Source: Winogradskyella pelagia
GTDB taxonomy: Bacteria; Bacteroidota; Bacteroidia; Flavobacteriales; Flavobacteriaceae
Assembly (NCBI RefSeq): GCF_017581965.1
Contig: NZ_JAGEVF010000006.1
Span: forward strand, 1 to 64,000
DNA: 64,000 nt
Direction: 5' to 3'
In this document: positions 15,286 to 25,487 of the stretch, one piece after another
How positions within the stretch are numbered: position 1 is the stretch's first letter
Layout of the letters: each line of letters begins with the position of its first letter
Notes under the pieces: model-generated
The model's database searches: none
Told to the model about the DNA's origin: nothing
What the model saw: only the letters and a program-made list of their open reading frames with translations
Program-made: the position numbers and the translations under genes

Positions 15286-18200
15286 ATGCTAAACAAACAA
15301 TTAGTTTTATTATCTGCTGTTTTCTTATTTAAAATTAGCCTCATTACATCTCAAGACTTAAAGCGAGGGCAATGGGAAGGCTACTATCAGTCAGGTCTTA
15401 ACTATTTAGAAATGGATTCCATACAACAGGCCTATAAGCCTATTAGGAAGTCATTTGAAATAGCTTCAAAATATTTTAGAAAAAAAGAAAAGCACGGTAA
15501 GTCATTATTAGCTTATTATGAGGTCAACTTGAAAAGTAGGTCAATTAAAACCATTGATTCTTTGAAGCTTGATGCCCAGATAGTAGACTTTTCAAAATCC
15601 TTAAAACCCTCCCAGCGTCTCAAGTATTCCGAAGAAATAATAGAATTGGCAAAATTGTCATTGAACTTTCAACAATCAAAAAAGGCAAGACATCTTTATC
15701 AAGAAAGACTTGATGTTCTAAGGAAAGAAAGGGACACTTTAGACTTGAATTACGCCACAACTCTATATGGGCTTAGCTCGAGCTTTATTAAAAATTCCAA
15801 GAATAAAAAGAGAATTGAAAGGTACTTGTTACAGTCTTTGGATATTATAAAGTCTAAAGATCCATTTAGTGCATTAAATGAAATTCAAATCTATAAGAGT
15901 TTAGTAGAGCTTTATATTGCTACTGGAGATGATGAAAAGGCAAAAGCCAATATACGAGACTTACTAAATCATGTTGAAAAGGTCAACGGTAAAAAAAGTA
16001 TGGAGTACGCAGTGGCCTTAAAGGATATTGGAGGGTTATATTATTCAATTAAAAACCTATCAAAAGTTTATGACTACGAAAAACAGGCCTCAGAAGCTTT
16101 TGAAGCAATTGATTCAACTACAAATATGGGATATTTAGCAGCTAATTATTATTTGGCTATAGTTGAAGAAGAAAGCAATAATTATGCAGAGGCTATAAAT
16201 ATGTATAAGAGTGTACAGAATGTATTTGTGGCCAATGAAAATACTGAAAATCCGATTTATGCAAGAGTACTTGGTAGAATTGCTATTAATTATGATAAGA
16301 GTGGAGATTATGCCAATGCTATAAAATATTTTGATGCGTCTTTAGAATTACCAAACATAACCCAGGAGACCTTAAGTAAACGCTTAATGGACAAAGCCTT
16401 TTTTTATCAGAATATGGGCAGATATGACAAGTCAAAAGAGACTTACGAAAAGGCTAAAAAAGTAATGGTAAAGGCCTTGGGGGAAGATCATCCGGAATAT
16501 GCTAAGCTCTTAGCTAACATGGGCAAATTATTCTTTGCACAAGGTAAATTTGACGAGGCTCTTAAATACACAAAATCAGGATTAGACATCATAGTAAGAT
16601 TTGAAGAGAAGCGTGATGGTCAATGGCATAACTTTCATAGCTGGATATTAGATGATTATTCTGCCACGTTATTTGAGTTAGGTGAAACAGATACTGCTAT
16701 TGCCCTAATGAAAGAAAACTTGGCTTATTGTGAAACCCATAATAAATCCAAGGATGAAGCTTATTATAATATGCAACAGAGTCTTGCAAAGGCCTATAAT
16801 TTAACCCATCAATTTGCTGAAGCAAAGCCTTTCATTGATTCGGCTACTGATAGTATTCGTTTGATATTGGGAGAGGACCATGAAGATTATGGGCAGTTCC
16901 TTAAAATTAAAAGTGCAACTTATTTTGGGTTACAAGAGCTTGACAAAGGCGTGAATTATTTAAGTGCATCAAATGATGTTTTTATTAATCAAATCGATAA
17001 AATATTCCGTTTCAGTAGTGAGGATGAGCAGAAGATTTTTCTGAAGACGATTTCAAAAAACTTCAATACAATGCAATCTCTAGTATTTTTGGATAATATT
17101 GAAAACAAAGAACTTAATGCTCTTAATTTAAACAATCAGTTAATTTTAAAAGGCTTGTTGCTTAATAACTCAAAAGGTGTATTTGTTGATTTGAAACGGC
17201 TTAAAAATCATTCGATTAATAAGAAAATTCGAAACTATAAAAACAGTAAAAAACAACTTGCAGCGGTTCTTACTGAATCTATTTCTCAACGCAGGTTTAA
17301 TGTTGATAGTTTAAGACAAATCATAAATGCATCTGAATCGGAACTTGTGCAGATTCATTCAGAACTATTCAGTGAAAGCCAGACATTAGTGCGTAATTGG
17401 AAAGATATACAAGCCAAGTTAAGAAATGACGAAGTGGTTATAGAATTTTCTCATTATAATCCTGTGATTAATGGAAAACCCACCAATGCTATTAAATATG
17501 TAGCCTATGTATTTAATTCAAAATCTATCTATCCTAAGGCTATTGCACTGTGTAATCAATCTGAAATAAATGCTGCTATTACTAGAAAAACTGAAGACCA
17601 AATTTATAATTCAGAAGAGCTTTATAACATGATATGGAAACCACTCGAATCTGAATTGAAAAATATGAAAACAGTATATTATTCACCTAGCGGCTTGTTA
17701 AACCAAATCTCACTTGCGGCATTAAAAAATAAGAATGAACCAATTATCCGCGATAAACAATTAGTTCAAATGAGTAGTACCCATAAACTCATTGAATCTA
17801 GAGATGATTTTAATATCGAGTCCTCACTGCTTATTGGAGGGGTTACCTATGATTACACGGAAAATGGTATTAGGGAAAATGGAGAGGATTTGAAAAATAT
17901 TGATAGTGATGTTTATAGCTATGCATTAAGTAAATCGAGAGGGACTAAAAGTCGAGGAGAATCCTGGACATTTCTAGAAGGGACGGTTGAAGAAATTGAA
18001 AACCTTAATACCTTATTAACGTCCTCTGGAGTTTCAGTGTCCTTACTCAGTAAGGATAATGCAACTGAAGATGCATTTAAAGGCTTAGACGGAAAAAGTC
18101 CAAACCTTATTCATATAGCAACACATGGTTATTTTTATGAAAATAATAACTCTGACATTTCAAAACAGACCAATTTAAGTTTAGAAGATCAGTATCGCTT

Positions 18201-18627
18201 GGCAGAAGATCCATTGCTAAGATCAGGACTCATATTTGCAGGAGCAAATTACGCATGGCGAAATAATAAAAAGCCTAAAAATCAAATTGAAGACGGCATC
18301 TTAACAGCATTGGAAATTTCTAATTTAGACTTATCCAGTACAGAATTGGTCATTCTTAGTGCGTGTAAAACAGGTTTAGGGGATATCGATGGTAGTGAAG
18401 GTGTATATGGTTTGCAACGCGGATTTAAAAAGGCAGGTGTAAATCGGTTAATAATGAGTTTGTGGGAAGTTCCAGACAATGAAACTTCAGAGTTTATGAC
18501 CAAATTTTATAGAAACTGGTTAGATAGCCGCTCTGTTAGAAAGGCCTTTGTAGAAACACAAAGACAAATGGCCAGCATTTACAATGATGCACCCTCAAAA
18601 TGGGCGGCATTTGTACTTTTTGAGTAA
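15286..18627 (+). CDS. Secreted TPR-CHAT caspase-like protease
   Basis: The 1113-residue protein starts MLNKQLVLLSAVFLFKISLI, a signal peptide, so it acts in the periplasm or outside. About 15 tetratricopeptide-like helices fill residues 60-570 (for example YAKLLANMGKLFFAQGKFDE). The C-terminal CHAT domain carries LIHIATHGYF with catalytic His947 and LVILSACKTG with Cys1027, then GVYGLQRGFKKAGVNRLIMSLW. CHAT proteases are clan CD cysteine peptidases related to caspases and separase. The TTG 18 bases upstream is less likely as start. The gene diverges from a CHASE2/FecR-like pair; I infer a signalling-protease module. Confidence 0.9.
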   Translation: MLNKQLVLLSAVFLFKISLITSQDLKRGQWEGYYQSGLNYLEMDSIQQAYKPIRKSFEIASKYFRKKEKHGKSLLAYYEVNLKSRSIKTIDSLKLDAQIVDFSKSLKPSQRLKYSEEIIELAKLSLNFQQSKKARHLYQERLDVLRKERDTLDLNYATTLYGLSSSFIKNSKNKKRIERYLLQSLDIIKSKDPFSALNEIQIYKSLVELYIATGDDEKAKANIRDLLNHVEKVNGKKSMEYAVALKDIGGLYYSIKNLSKVYDYEKQASEAFEAIDSTTNMGYLAANYYLAIVEEESNNYAEAINMYKSVQNVFVANENTENPIYARVLGRIAINYDKSGDYANAIKYFDASLELPNITQETLSKRLMDKAFFYQNMGRYDKSKETYEKAKKVMVKALGEDHPEYAKLLANMGKLFFAQGKFDEALKYTKSGLDIIVRFEEKRDGQWHNFHSWILDDYSATLFELGETDTAIALMKENLAYCETHNKSKDEAYYNMQQSLAKAYNLTHQFAEAKPFIDSATDSIRLILGEDHEDYGQFLKIKSATYFGLQELDKGVNYLSASNDVFINQIDKIFRFSSEDEQKIFLKTISKNFNTMQSLVFLDNIENKELNALNLNNQLILKGLLLNNSKGVFVDLKRLKNHSINKKIRNYKNSKKQLAAVLTESISQRRFNVDSLRQIINASESELVQIHSELFSESQTLVRNWKDIQAKLRNDEVVIEFSHYNPVINGKPTNAIKYVAYVFNSKSIYPKAIALCNQSEINAAITRKTEDQIYNSEELYNMIWKPLESELKNMKTVYYSPSGLLNQISLAALKNKNEPIIRDKQLVQMSSTHKLIESRDDFNIESSLLIGGVTYDYTENGIRENGEDLKNIDSDVYSYALSKSRGTKSRGESWTFLEGTVEEIENLNTLLTSSGVSVSLLSKDNATEDAFKGLDGKSPNLIHIATHGYFYENNNSDISKQTNLSLEDQYRLAEDPLLRSGLIFAGANYAWRNNKKPKNQIEDGILTALEISNLDLSSTELVILSACKTGLGDIDGSEGVYGLQRGFKKAGVNRLIMSLWEVPDNETSEFMTKFYRNWLDSRSVRKAFVETQRQMASIYNDAPSKWAAFVLFE

Positions 18628-18799
18628 TTCTCAGGTCTTTTATCTGTTTGTACTCTCAAATTAACAGATGCAGACTTAGAATAATAATTTTTTTCCTACA
18701 TTAGGGTCGCTATTAATCAAATACTTAGATTTTATCTGTCTATAATTTCTTTCCCAAATCAGTAATAGACTGGCAATCGAGTATCTATTTTATCCATAA

Positions 18800-20365
18800 A
18801 TGAAGAATATTTATACTTTAGGATTATTTCTGTGTATTACCTTTTTTTCTTTCTCACAGAACGAACTTATTAATTATAAGGCTTTAATTAAAGATGGTAC
18901 TGGGACAATAATATCAAGCCAAGCACTAACGATTAGGTTTACAATATTCAGCGATGCTGTACAGCAATATCAAGAAACACATACTACAAATACTGACATT
19001 AATGGGATAGCTATTGTAGATATTGGAGGAGGAAGTACTTCTGATAATTTTGGCAGTATAGATTGGGTTTCGGGTTTACTTTCGTTGAGGACAGAAATTG
19101 ATACAGGGTCTGGATTTGTAGATATTGGAACAACACCATTTAAAGCTGTTCCCTATGCCCTTAATGTATTTAATAACCCTGGTCTCAGTCGTATTTCGCA
19201 GTCTGGCTTTTTTGGTTGGCGCTTGGAGACCAATCCTATCCTAGATGGTAATATCTTAGCTGATATTGGGGATAAATCCGTAGACCTGACTATACATGAT
19301 GATGGCTTTTGGGGAATTTCAGGCGCACCAGGACGATATGCCTTTGCCGCCAATAAAGATAATTACGCCGGAGGAGAGGCGTCTGCGGCATTTGGAATTG
19401 ACACCTTTATAACTGGAGTTGCCTCATTTGGAGCTGGCAATCAATTATCTGTTCAGGGAAATTCTTCCGCAGCATTTGGTTTTGGTTTAAACGTCTCTTC
19501 TAATTATGCTACTGCTTTAGGTGTATATAATAATGACGTTCCTAATGCCTTATTTATGATAGGAAATGGTGATATAGGTCAACCTTCAAACGCATTGACA
19601 GTAGAAGCAGATGGCGCCTCTACTATAAATGGAAAACTTTCTGTAAATCAAAATTCAAATGATTTTATTTTTGACGATGCAATTCAGGGCATCATAAATC
19701 AACCAATTAATTCATTTTCTGACGCCAGAGGGTTATATGGGCAAAATACTATTGATGATTATTATGGTATAGGAGTCGAGGGTCTAGGTAAATGGAAAGG
19801 AATTGAAGGAAACGTATTCGGCTCTGGTGGTAACTTGTATTATGGAATCAGAGGAAATTCTACAGGAGCTAACACAGGTACAAACTATGGTGTTTATGGT
19901 AGTGCTTTTGGAGGAGGCACTAATTATGCTGTTTACGCTGCTGGAGATTTAGCTCATACCGGTGTCATCGTCGAAGCCTCAGACCGTAAATTAAAAACTA
20001 ATATTCAATCAGTTAGCAACGCCATAGAATCTATTACTCAGCTTAATCCAAAAAGTTACACCATTAAACAAGAATATATAGAAAAAATGAATATGTCTGC
20101 TCTACCACAGATGGGATTTATTGCGCAAGAACTCCAGCAAGTTTTTCCAAATTTGGTAACGAATAATGTGCATCCCGGTAGAACTAAAAAAGATCAAAAA
20201 ATCGAATATTTAGGTGTTAACTACATAGGTTTAATACCAATTCTCACAGCAGGAATTAAAGAACAGCAAGAAATCATTCAGCAACAGCAGCAAACCATAC
20301 AAGCTCAGGAAACTGTACTCCAAGACTTATTACGTAGGGTAGAGGCTTTAGAAAATCGCGATTAA
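18800..20365 (+). CDS. Exported adhesin with S74 intramolecular chaperone (tail-fibre) domain
   Basis: The protein has 521 residues with a signal peptide (LGLFLCITFFSFSQ). The N-terminal region YKALIKDGTG...IRFTIFSD is typical of Bacteroidota tail-fibre-like surface proteins. A repetitive glycine/alanine-rich middle (AAFGIDTFITGVASFGAGNQ) resembles trimeric fibre repeats. At residue 394 begins SDRKLKTNI, the cleavage and start signature of the endosialidase-type S74 chaperone, followed by MGFIAQELQQVFP and a C-terminal coiled coil rich in Gln. S74 domains trimerise the fibre and release themselves at the Ser. It is likely co-transcribed with the next two genes. Confidence 0.82.
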   Translation: MKNIYTLGLFLCITFFSFSQNELINYKALIKDGTGTIISSQALTIRFTIFSDAVQQYQETHTTNTDINGIAIVDIGGGSTSDNFGSIDWVSGLLSLRTEIDTGSGFVDIGTTPFKAVPYALNVFNNPGLSRISQSGFFGWRLETNPILDGNILADIGDKSVDLTIHDDGFWGISGAPGRYAFAANKDNYAGGEASAAFGIDTFITGVASFGAGNQLSVQGNSSAAFGFGLNVSSNYATALGVYNNDVPNALFMIGNGDIGQPSNALTVEADGASTINGKLSVNQNSNDFIFDDAIQGIINQPINSFSDARGLYGQNTIDDYYGIGVEGLGKWKGIEGNVFGSGGNLYYGIRGNSTGANTGTNYGVYGSAFGGGTNYAVYAAGDLAHTGVIVEASDRKLKTNIQSVSNAIESITQLNPKSYTIKQEYIEKMNMSALPQMGFIAQELQQVFPNLVTNNVHPGRTKKDQKIEYLGVNYIGLIPILTAGIKEQQEIIQQQQQTIQAQETVLQDLLRRVEALENRD

Positions 20366-20375
20366 TCAGAGTATT

Positions 20376-23300
20376 ATGAAATCGATTCTATTCAATTGTA
20401 TTTGTCTTTTCATTGGACTTCTTGCCGTAGGACAAAGTACTGAAAAAAGTAGTATTGATAGTGGTGGTGCCTCCAGCACCATTGGAAATTTAGCTGTGGT
20501 GTATTCTATTGGAGAAGTTGCAGTTAATGAGATATCTGCTGGGTCTTTAATAGTTTCAGAAGGATTTATTGGTCCTTTGCAAGAATCAGAACCAGACGAC
20601 AATATTACTTTTATTCCAGACCCTGAATTTGAGCGATGGTTAAGAGTAAATGGATATGATACCGATGAAACCGAGAATGGTCAAGTATTTACAAGCGATA
20701 TATCTTCTATTACATCACTTTTTATTGAAGGCTTAGTATTTGTGGTAGATCCTGATACTTTTCTTGAAGAATTAGTGGATTCTTTTGCGATAAATAGTTT
20801 TGAAGGGTTACAAGATTTTGCAGGCCTCACTTCGTTTTTTCTGAAAGATAATATTGTTGGCAGTAATTTTCAAATCGATTTTTCTGGTAATCCACAATTG
20901 GAGGAAGTTACAATAATTGCTTCACCACGCATTGAATCCGTTAACATTCTAAATAATGAGTTGCTGACCAAAGTGCAAATTGGGACACAGTTTGGAGACA
21001 CTACAGTACTAAATGCATTAGATATTCAAAATTGTCCAAACCTTGAAATATTAAGAATTGGGTCTTCTATGCTCAATGAGATAAATTTAGAATTGAATCC
21101 CGCCTTAACAAGCTTAACTCTAAATTGCCCTATTAATTCTCTTGATGTCACTAATCAATTAAACCTTAACACACTCTGGCTCAATAATACACAAATTGAA
21201 AGTTTAGATGTGTCTTTAAATTCGCAACTACAAACGTTTAATGTCCAATCAAATAATAACTTAAGCACAATAAACCTTCAAAATGGAACTAATATACAGA
21301 TTCAACCAGTTAATATTTTTGACAATATTAATCTAGACTGCGTTTTTGTTGACGATGCAGATTATTCTATAAATAATTGGACTGTTGGTGATTTTAATTA
21401 TGTAGATGGAGGAGTGTCCATAGAAGATTATACATTAATTTATGATCCAAATGACTTTTCAGATTTTAATGCTGAGGCTAATCAAATATTAGACAACTGG
21501 TTAAATACCGCTGGCTTTATAGCCTGTCCAAATGGAGATTGGACTTTTGATTATACAATACAAATAGATGAATCGGTGGATAATGATTTTAACCCTGTAA
21601 CTAATGTGTCTTTTTTAACCACCTTTAGTAATACAGATTTAAATTTAAATATACCGGCAGTTTTTAATATAGAAGGTTTAACTATAGATGCAGGTGAGAG
21701 TATTGGCTCAAGCGGAGAGTTATGTGGCATAGAATCGTACAGTCTATTCAATATTTATACTGGGACCACTAATTTTGATACACGAACCGTGACCCAAGAA
21801 GATTTTTTTGTAGTTGAGCCTGCTGGATTAGAATTTGCTGAAACACCTCAATCAAGTGCAACGGGCTTTAATGTAGATTTTCCAGATACGGGCTCAGGTG
21901 CTTTTACTTATACTTATAGAGTTGAAGTGAGTAAAGAATTTCAATTTAGGGATGCACCACTTGTTGAACTCACTGATAATACGTTTTTAACAGTAAATGA
22001 ACAAACGGTACTTTTTGATACAGGAGAAAGTTCAACTTACGTGGTAAGCCCTGGGCAAACGGTAACACTACAAGATTTATTCGATCAAATAGAAGGTACA
22101 CCAGATGCACCTAGAGGTAATGCAACACTTAGTGATTTTTTTACACCCAATACATATCAAGGTCCACGTCAATATGTATATGACCCTACGAGTGTCTTAA
22201 CCATTTGCGCAGCTCAAGTTGAGCCCTCAATTCTTAATGTAATTGAGTTGGATTGTGACTATGGGATTTTTGAGTTTGAAGATCCCGGTTTTGAACAATA
22301 TTTGTTAGACCAAGGAATTGATAAGGATGGATTACTCAATAACGAGGTTGTCATATGCGATGTAGGGAATATTGAAACCATTGAAATTTCTTCATTGTAT
22401 GCCATTAATAGTCTTAATAATTTGGGCATTTTCACTGGTCTCAAACGATTTCAATTAGAAGGTAATGACACAATTTCGAGTATAGATTTTCAAGAAAATA
22501 TTGATTTACAAGAGATTTCACTTATTGATTGTGTTATACTAAGTAGTTTAAATGTCTCTAATAATTTAGGTTTAAGAAGCTTAGAGCTTCAAAACACCAG
22601 TTCCTCATTTGAGGTTTTAGATATTACTCAAAATTTTAATTTAGAAGTTTTAACAGTTACAAACAGTGGTATTCCATTGGTTGATTTAAGTGGAAACCCT
22701 GAACTTTCTGCACTGACTTTAACGAGTAACCCTCTTGTACATATTGATATTTCGGGTAATCCCAATATAGTGGATTTAAATGCTAGAAATAACTTTTCGC
22801 TTAGTTTAGTTAATTTACGGAATGGTGCAAATTCTTCAATTGATACCGTTGATTTAACAAATGCACCTTCTTTAAACTGTGTCCTAGTCGACGATGTTAA
22901 TTTTGTGCAGAATAATGTAAATTGGGCTATAGATGCGGGAGTGTTCTTCACCGATGATAACGTCTGCACTACAGAGGCTATAGATGAAACCGTAACCTTC
23001 GATGGACTTGGAAATCAAGAAGAAGTAGAATATTGGTTAAATAATCATGGTGGAGCAGCAGCATTTAGTGATGAGGGATTTAACTGGTCTTATGACATTA
23101 CAATTGTTCAAACCGATTTTTCAATCCTGTACGATACAACCTTTACTGCCGAGGATGGTGTCAATCAATTTACAACTACTGCAGTCTTTACAATTAATAC
23201 GTCAAATTTCAATGCTGGTGCTGATTTTGAGCCAGTGTCTGGTGATGTTGCTAATGGCGTGCAAGAAGAAGGAGGTTTATGTGATCTTCAAACTTTTGAT

Positions 23301-24656
23301 ATAAGCACTTTCAAGGATACTACGCCATTTACAACTGGAGTTTTTCAAAATTCCGAAATTGCTTTAGAACGAAATCTTGATGAAGGTACAGGTCCTGAAG
23401 GCACTACCATAAATGGTACTGTTGTTGATTTTCCAGATACTGGGTCAGGACAATTTTCTTATTATTATAGATTTTCGGTTTCAAAAGAGCTTCAGTTATT
23501 CGGTGTACCTGAGCCTATAACCATAACAGATGAGGCGAGTATATGGCATTGGTTAGTAATACCATTTGATCCTGGAGAACAAAAAACCTTGAACGTTTGT
23601 ACATCAGATATAATTACTTTAACAGACCTTTATAATGCTCTAGATATTGTTGATGGTACGGATGATCCAAACTTTAATCCGGATAATTATTGGTCTGACA
23701 CTAATGGACCTGTAAATTCTTACTTAGGTCCTGGGCAATATACTTTTAACGCAGGAGCGTTTTTACCGCAATGTGGGGCGAAACCAACTATTGTAACCGT
23801 AGTGGAAGTTCCTTGTGAGTTTTCTTTCTCAACAAAAGTACAGCTACAAGGTGCAACCATAAATCCAATTAATGGCGAAGAGAATTTGATGCGTGATAAT
23901 CTGCGGACAGGTGGATTCATACCGACCACTAGTCCATACCCAGACGGGAAAACCTGTGATTCTAATGTGTTTAACATCTCTGGTAATAATGCCATCGTCG
24001 ATTGGATATGGGTAGAGCTGAGAGACCCAAATACAGATACAACAATTATTAGCTCAACTTCAGGATTACTTCAAAGGGATGGCGACGTTGTAGATGTTGA
24101 CGGCATTTCTCCATTAAGTTTCGATGTGCCAATTGGATCTTATTATGTCGTTGTAAACCATCGTAACCATTTAGGTGTTATGACAGCTAACCCATTTAAT
24201 TTTGATGCTGCTTTTTCAACTGTTGATTTTACAGATTCTAGTACAGTCGCTTTTGGAAATAATGCAAGATCTATTTTAGGAGATGGTAGTCTTGCCCTTT
24301 GGGCGGGAGATGTCAATGGTGACGGCTTGGTAAATTTTGCAGGCGATGTCAATACCGTATTGGTGGATATTATATTGTTTCCCGGCAATACCACTTTCAG
24401 TTCCAGTTACAGTGCCGCCGCCGGCTATCTGCCATCGGATGTTAAACTGGACGGCAACGTCAACTTTTCTGATGAGATCAATCAATTGATACTTTCCATT
24501 ATCCTTTACCCGCTGAACACGAGCTTTAGCACATCGTTCAATCTTTTTGAGGAACAGCTGCCATCGCCATCAGCGCTTAGGACAAATGAGCAGATACAAA
24601 TGGATATGGCCAGAATGGAACAGGCGCAACAAATCATTAATGCTAAAAACAACTAA
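20376..24656 (+). CDS. Giant secreted LRR protein with duplicated architecture and dockerin-like end
   Basis: This 1426-residue protein has a signal peptide (about 1-19). A module of roughly 550 residues occurs twice: it begins PDPEFERWL near 81 and DPGFEQYLL near 634. Each copy holds irregular leucine-rich repeats (LDVTNQLNLNTLWLNN style) followed by beta domains with DFPDTGSG and YRVEVSKEFQ/YRFSVSKELQ. The C-terminal 120 residues are dockerin-like with calcium loops (GDVNGDGLVNF; DVKLDGNVNF). It starts 10 bases after the adhesin gene. From about 24,280 its GC content and codon use change abruptly, so the dockerin-like end has a different history from the rest. Confidence 0.8.
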   Translation: MKSILFNCICLFIGLLAVGQSTEKSSIDSGGASSTIGNLAVVYSIGEVAVNEISAGSLIVSEGFIGPLQESEPDDNITFIPDPEFERWLRVNGYDTDETENGQVFTSDISSITSLFIEGLVFVVDPDTFLEELVDSFAINSFEGLQDFAGLTSFFLKDNIVGSNFQIDFSGNPQLEEVTIIASPRIESVNILNNELLTKVQIGTQFGDTTVLNALDIQNCPNLEILRIGSSMLNEINLELNPALTSLTLNCPINSLDVTNQLNLNTLWLNNTQIESLDVSLNSQLQTFNVQSNNNLSTINLQNGTNIQIQPVNIFDNINLDCVFVDDADYSINNWTVGDFNYVDGGVSIEDYTLIYDPNDFSDFNAEANQILDNWLNTAGFIACPNGDWTFDYTIQIDESVDNDFNPVTNVSFLTTFSNTDLNLNIPAVFNIEGLTIDAGESIGSSGELCGIESYSLFNIYTGTTNFDTRTVTQEDFFVVEPAGLEFAETPQSSATGFNVDFPDTGSGAFTYTYRVEVSKEFQFRDAPLVELTDNTFLTVNEQTVLFDTGESSTYVVSPGQTVTLQDLFDQIEGTPDAPRGNATLSDFFTPNTYQGPRQYVYDPTSVLTICAAQVEPSILNVIELDCDYGIFEFEDPGFEQYLLDQGIDKDGLLNNEVVICDVGNIETIEISSLYAINSLNNLGIFTGLKRFQLEGNDTISSIDFQENIDLQEISLIDCVILSSLNVSNNLGLRSLELQNTSSSFEVLDITQNFNLEVLTVTNSGIPLVDLSGNPELSALTLTSNPLVHIDISGNPNIVDLNARNNFSLSLVNLRNGANSSIDTVDLTNAPSLNCVLVDDVNFVQNNVNWAIDAGVFFTDDNVCTTEAIDETVTFDGLGNQEEVEYWLNNHGGAAAFSDEGFNWSYDITIVQTDFSILYDTTFTAEDGVNQFTTTAVFTINTSNFNAGADFEPVSGDVANGVQEEGGLCDLQTFDISTFKDTTPFTTGVFQNSEIALERNLDEGTGPEGTTINGTVVDFPDTGSGQFSYYYRFSVSKELQLFGVPEPITITDEASIWHWLVIPFDPGEQKTLNVCTSDIITLTDLYNALDIVDGTDDPNFNPDNYWSDTNGPVNSYLGPGQYTFNAGAFLPQCGAKPTIVTVVEVPCEFSFSTKVQLQGATINPINGEENLMRDNLRTGGFIPTTSPYPDGKTCDSNVFNISGNNAIVDWIWVELRDPNTDTTIISSTSGLLQRDGDVVDVDGISPLSFDVPIGSYYVVVNHRNHLGVMTANPFNFDAAFSTVDFTDSSTVAFGNNARSILGDGSLALWAGDVNGDGLVNFAGDVNTVLVDIILFPGNTTFSSSYSAAAGYLPSDVKLDGNVNFSDEINQLILSIILYPLNTSFSTSFNLFEEQLPSPSALRTNEQIQMDMARMEQAQQIINAKNN

Positions 24657-24658
24657 AC

Positions 24659-25447
24659 ATGAAGAGAACAATTACATTTTTCGTACTGCTTTTAATGGGT
24701 TCGGTCCTTTACGCCCAATGTCCGGGTAACGCAGCAGGGGTGTATTACCGTTTGGACTGGAACGCCAGTTCGTTGCAATATGAGTTCTATGTGGTTCGCT
24801 GTCCCTCAGCGGCTCCTCCGGTAACAGTTGCCGGCACGTCAACGGTGACCATTGTTTTTCCCAACGACCCATCGGATACAAGGACGGTAACACATACCAG
24901 CGAGAGCGTTTCCAACTATAACGCAGCAGGAGAGGTGAGAGGTCCTTCGGCAGCACCGGGACTCGATTATTACGTTTTCAATTCCACGGGAGGTAGCAGT
25001 TTGATAGGTGTGCTAAACGATGGTGTAGAGGTATTATGGATGACGTTTGCTCCATCGGACGGCAACGACCAGGCAAGGTTGTTCATCAATGGAGGAGACC
25101 CTGGCCCGGGAGAACCAGGAATGAACGGGATAGACGGTACCCAAGCGTTCAATATCATAACCACTGCCGGTGTAGCTAACGAGTATAACGGAATTCTTAA
25201 TTTAGAAGAAGAACAGGCACTTACGGATATTACCATATACCCGAACCCGGCATCGGATACCATTTATTTGGAAGGTTTACAGGGTGCTATAAGCTCTATA
25301 GAGATCTTTTCTATCACGGGACAGCTTGTAAAACAAATTGAAAAAGATTTCGTTACCATCAACGTAAAGCCGCTTGAAACAGGTGTGTACTTCCTAAAGA
25401 TAAACTCAAAGGATAAACAACGGATTCTAAAGTTTATTAAGGAATAA
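24659..25447 (+). CDS. Secreted protein with T9SS type A sorting domain
   Basis: This encodes 262 residues. A signal peptide (about 1-19) is followed by a beta-rich passenger with several Cys and a Gly/Pro linker (GGDPGPGEPGMNGIDG). The C-terminal 75 residues are a type IX secretion sorting domain: ITIYPNPASDTIYL, then IEIFSITGQLV and LETGVYFLKI, ending KQRILKFIKE. It is therefore carried across the outer membrane and anchored or released. It starts two bases after the LRR gene stop and shares the unusual high GC of that gene's end, so both segments probably arrived together. Confidence 0.88.
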   Translation: MKRTITFFVLLLMGSVLYAQCPGNAAGVYYRLDWNASSLQYEFYVVRCPSAAPPVTVAGTSTVTIVFPNDPSDTRTVTHTSESVSNYNAAGEVRGPSAAPGLDYYVFNSTGGSSLIGVLNDGVEVLWMTFAPSDGNDQARLFINGGDPGPGEPGMNGIDGTQAFNIITTAGVANEYNGILNLEEEQALTDITIYPNPASDTIYLEGLQGAISSIEIFSITGQLVKQIEKDFVTINVKPLETGVYFLKINSKDKQRILKFIKE

Positions 25448-25487
25448 AACCTAGAATTTAGAGTTTTAATTAATTTCTATACATTCT

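Noticed and set aside
15286..18627. TPR-CHAT protein as a CRISPR type III-E (Craspase) protease
   Set aside because: It has a signal peptide and no CRISPR or gRAMP gene is near, so it acts outside the cytoplasm.
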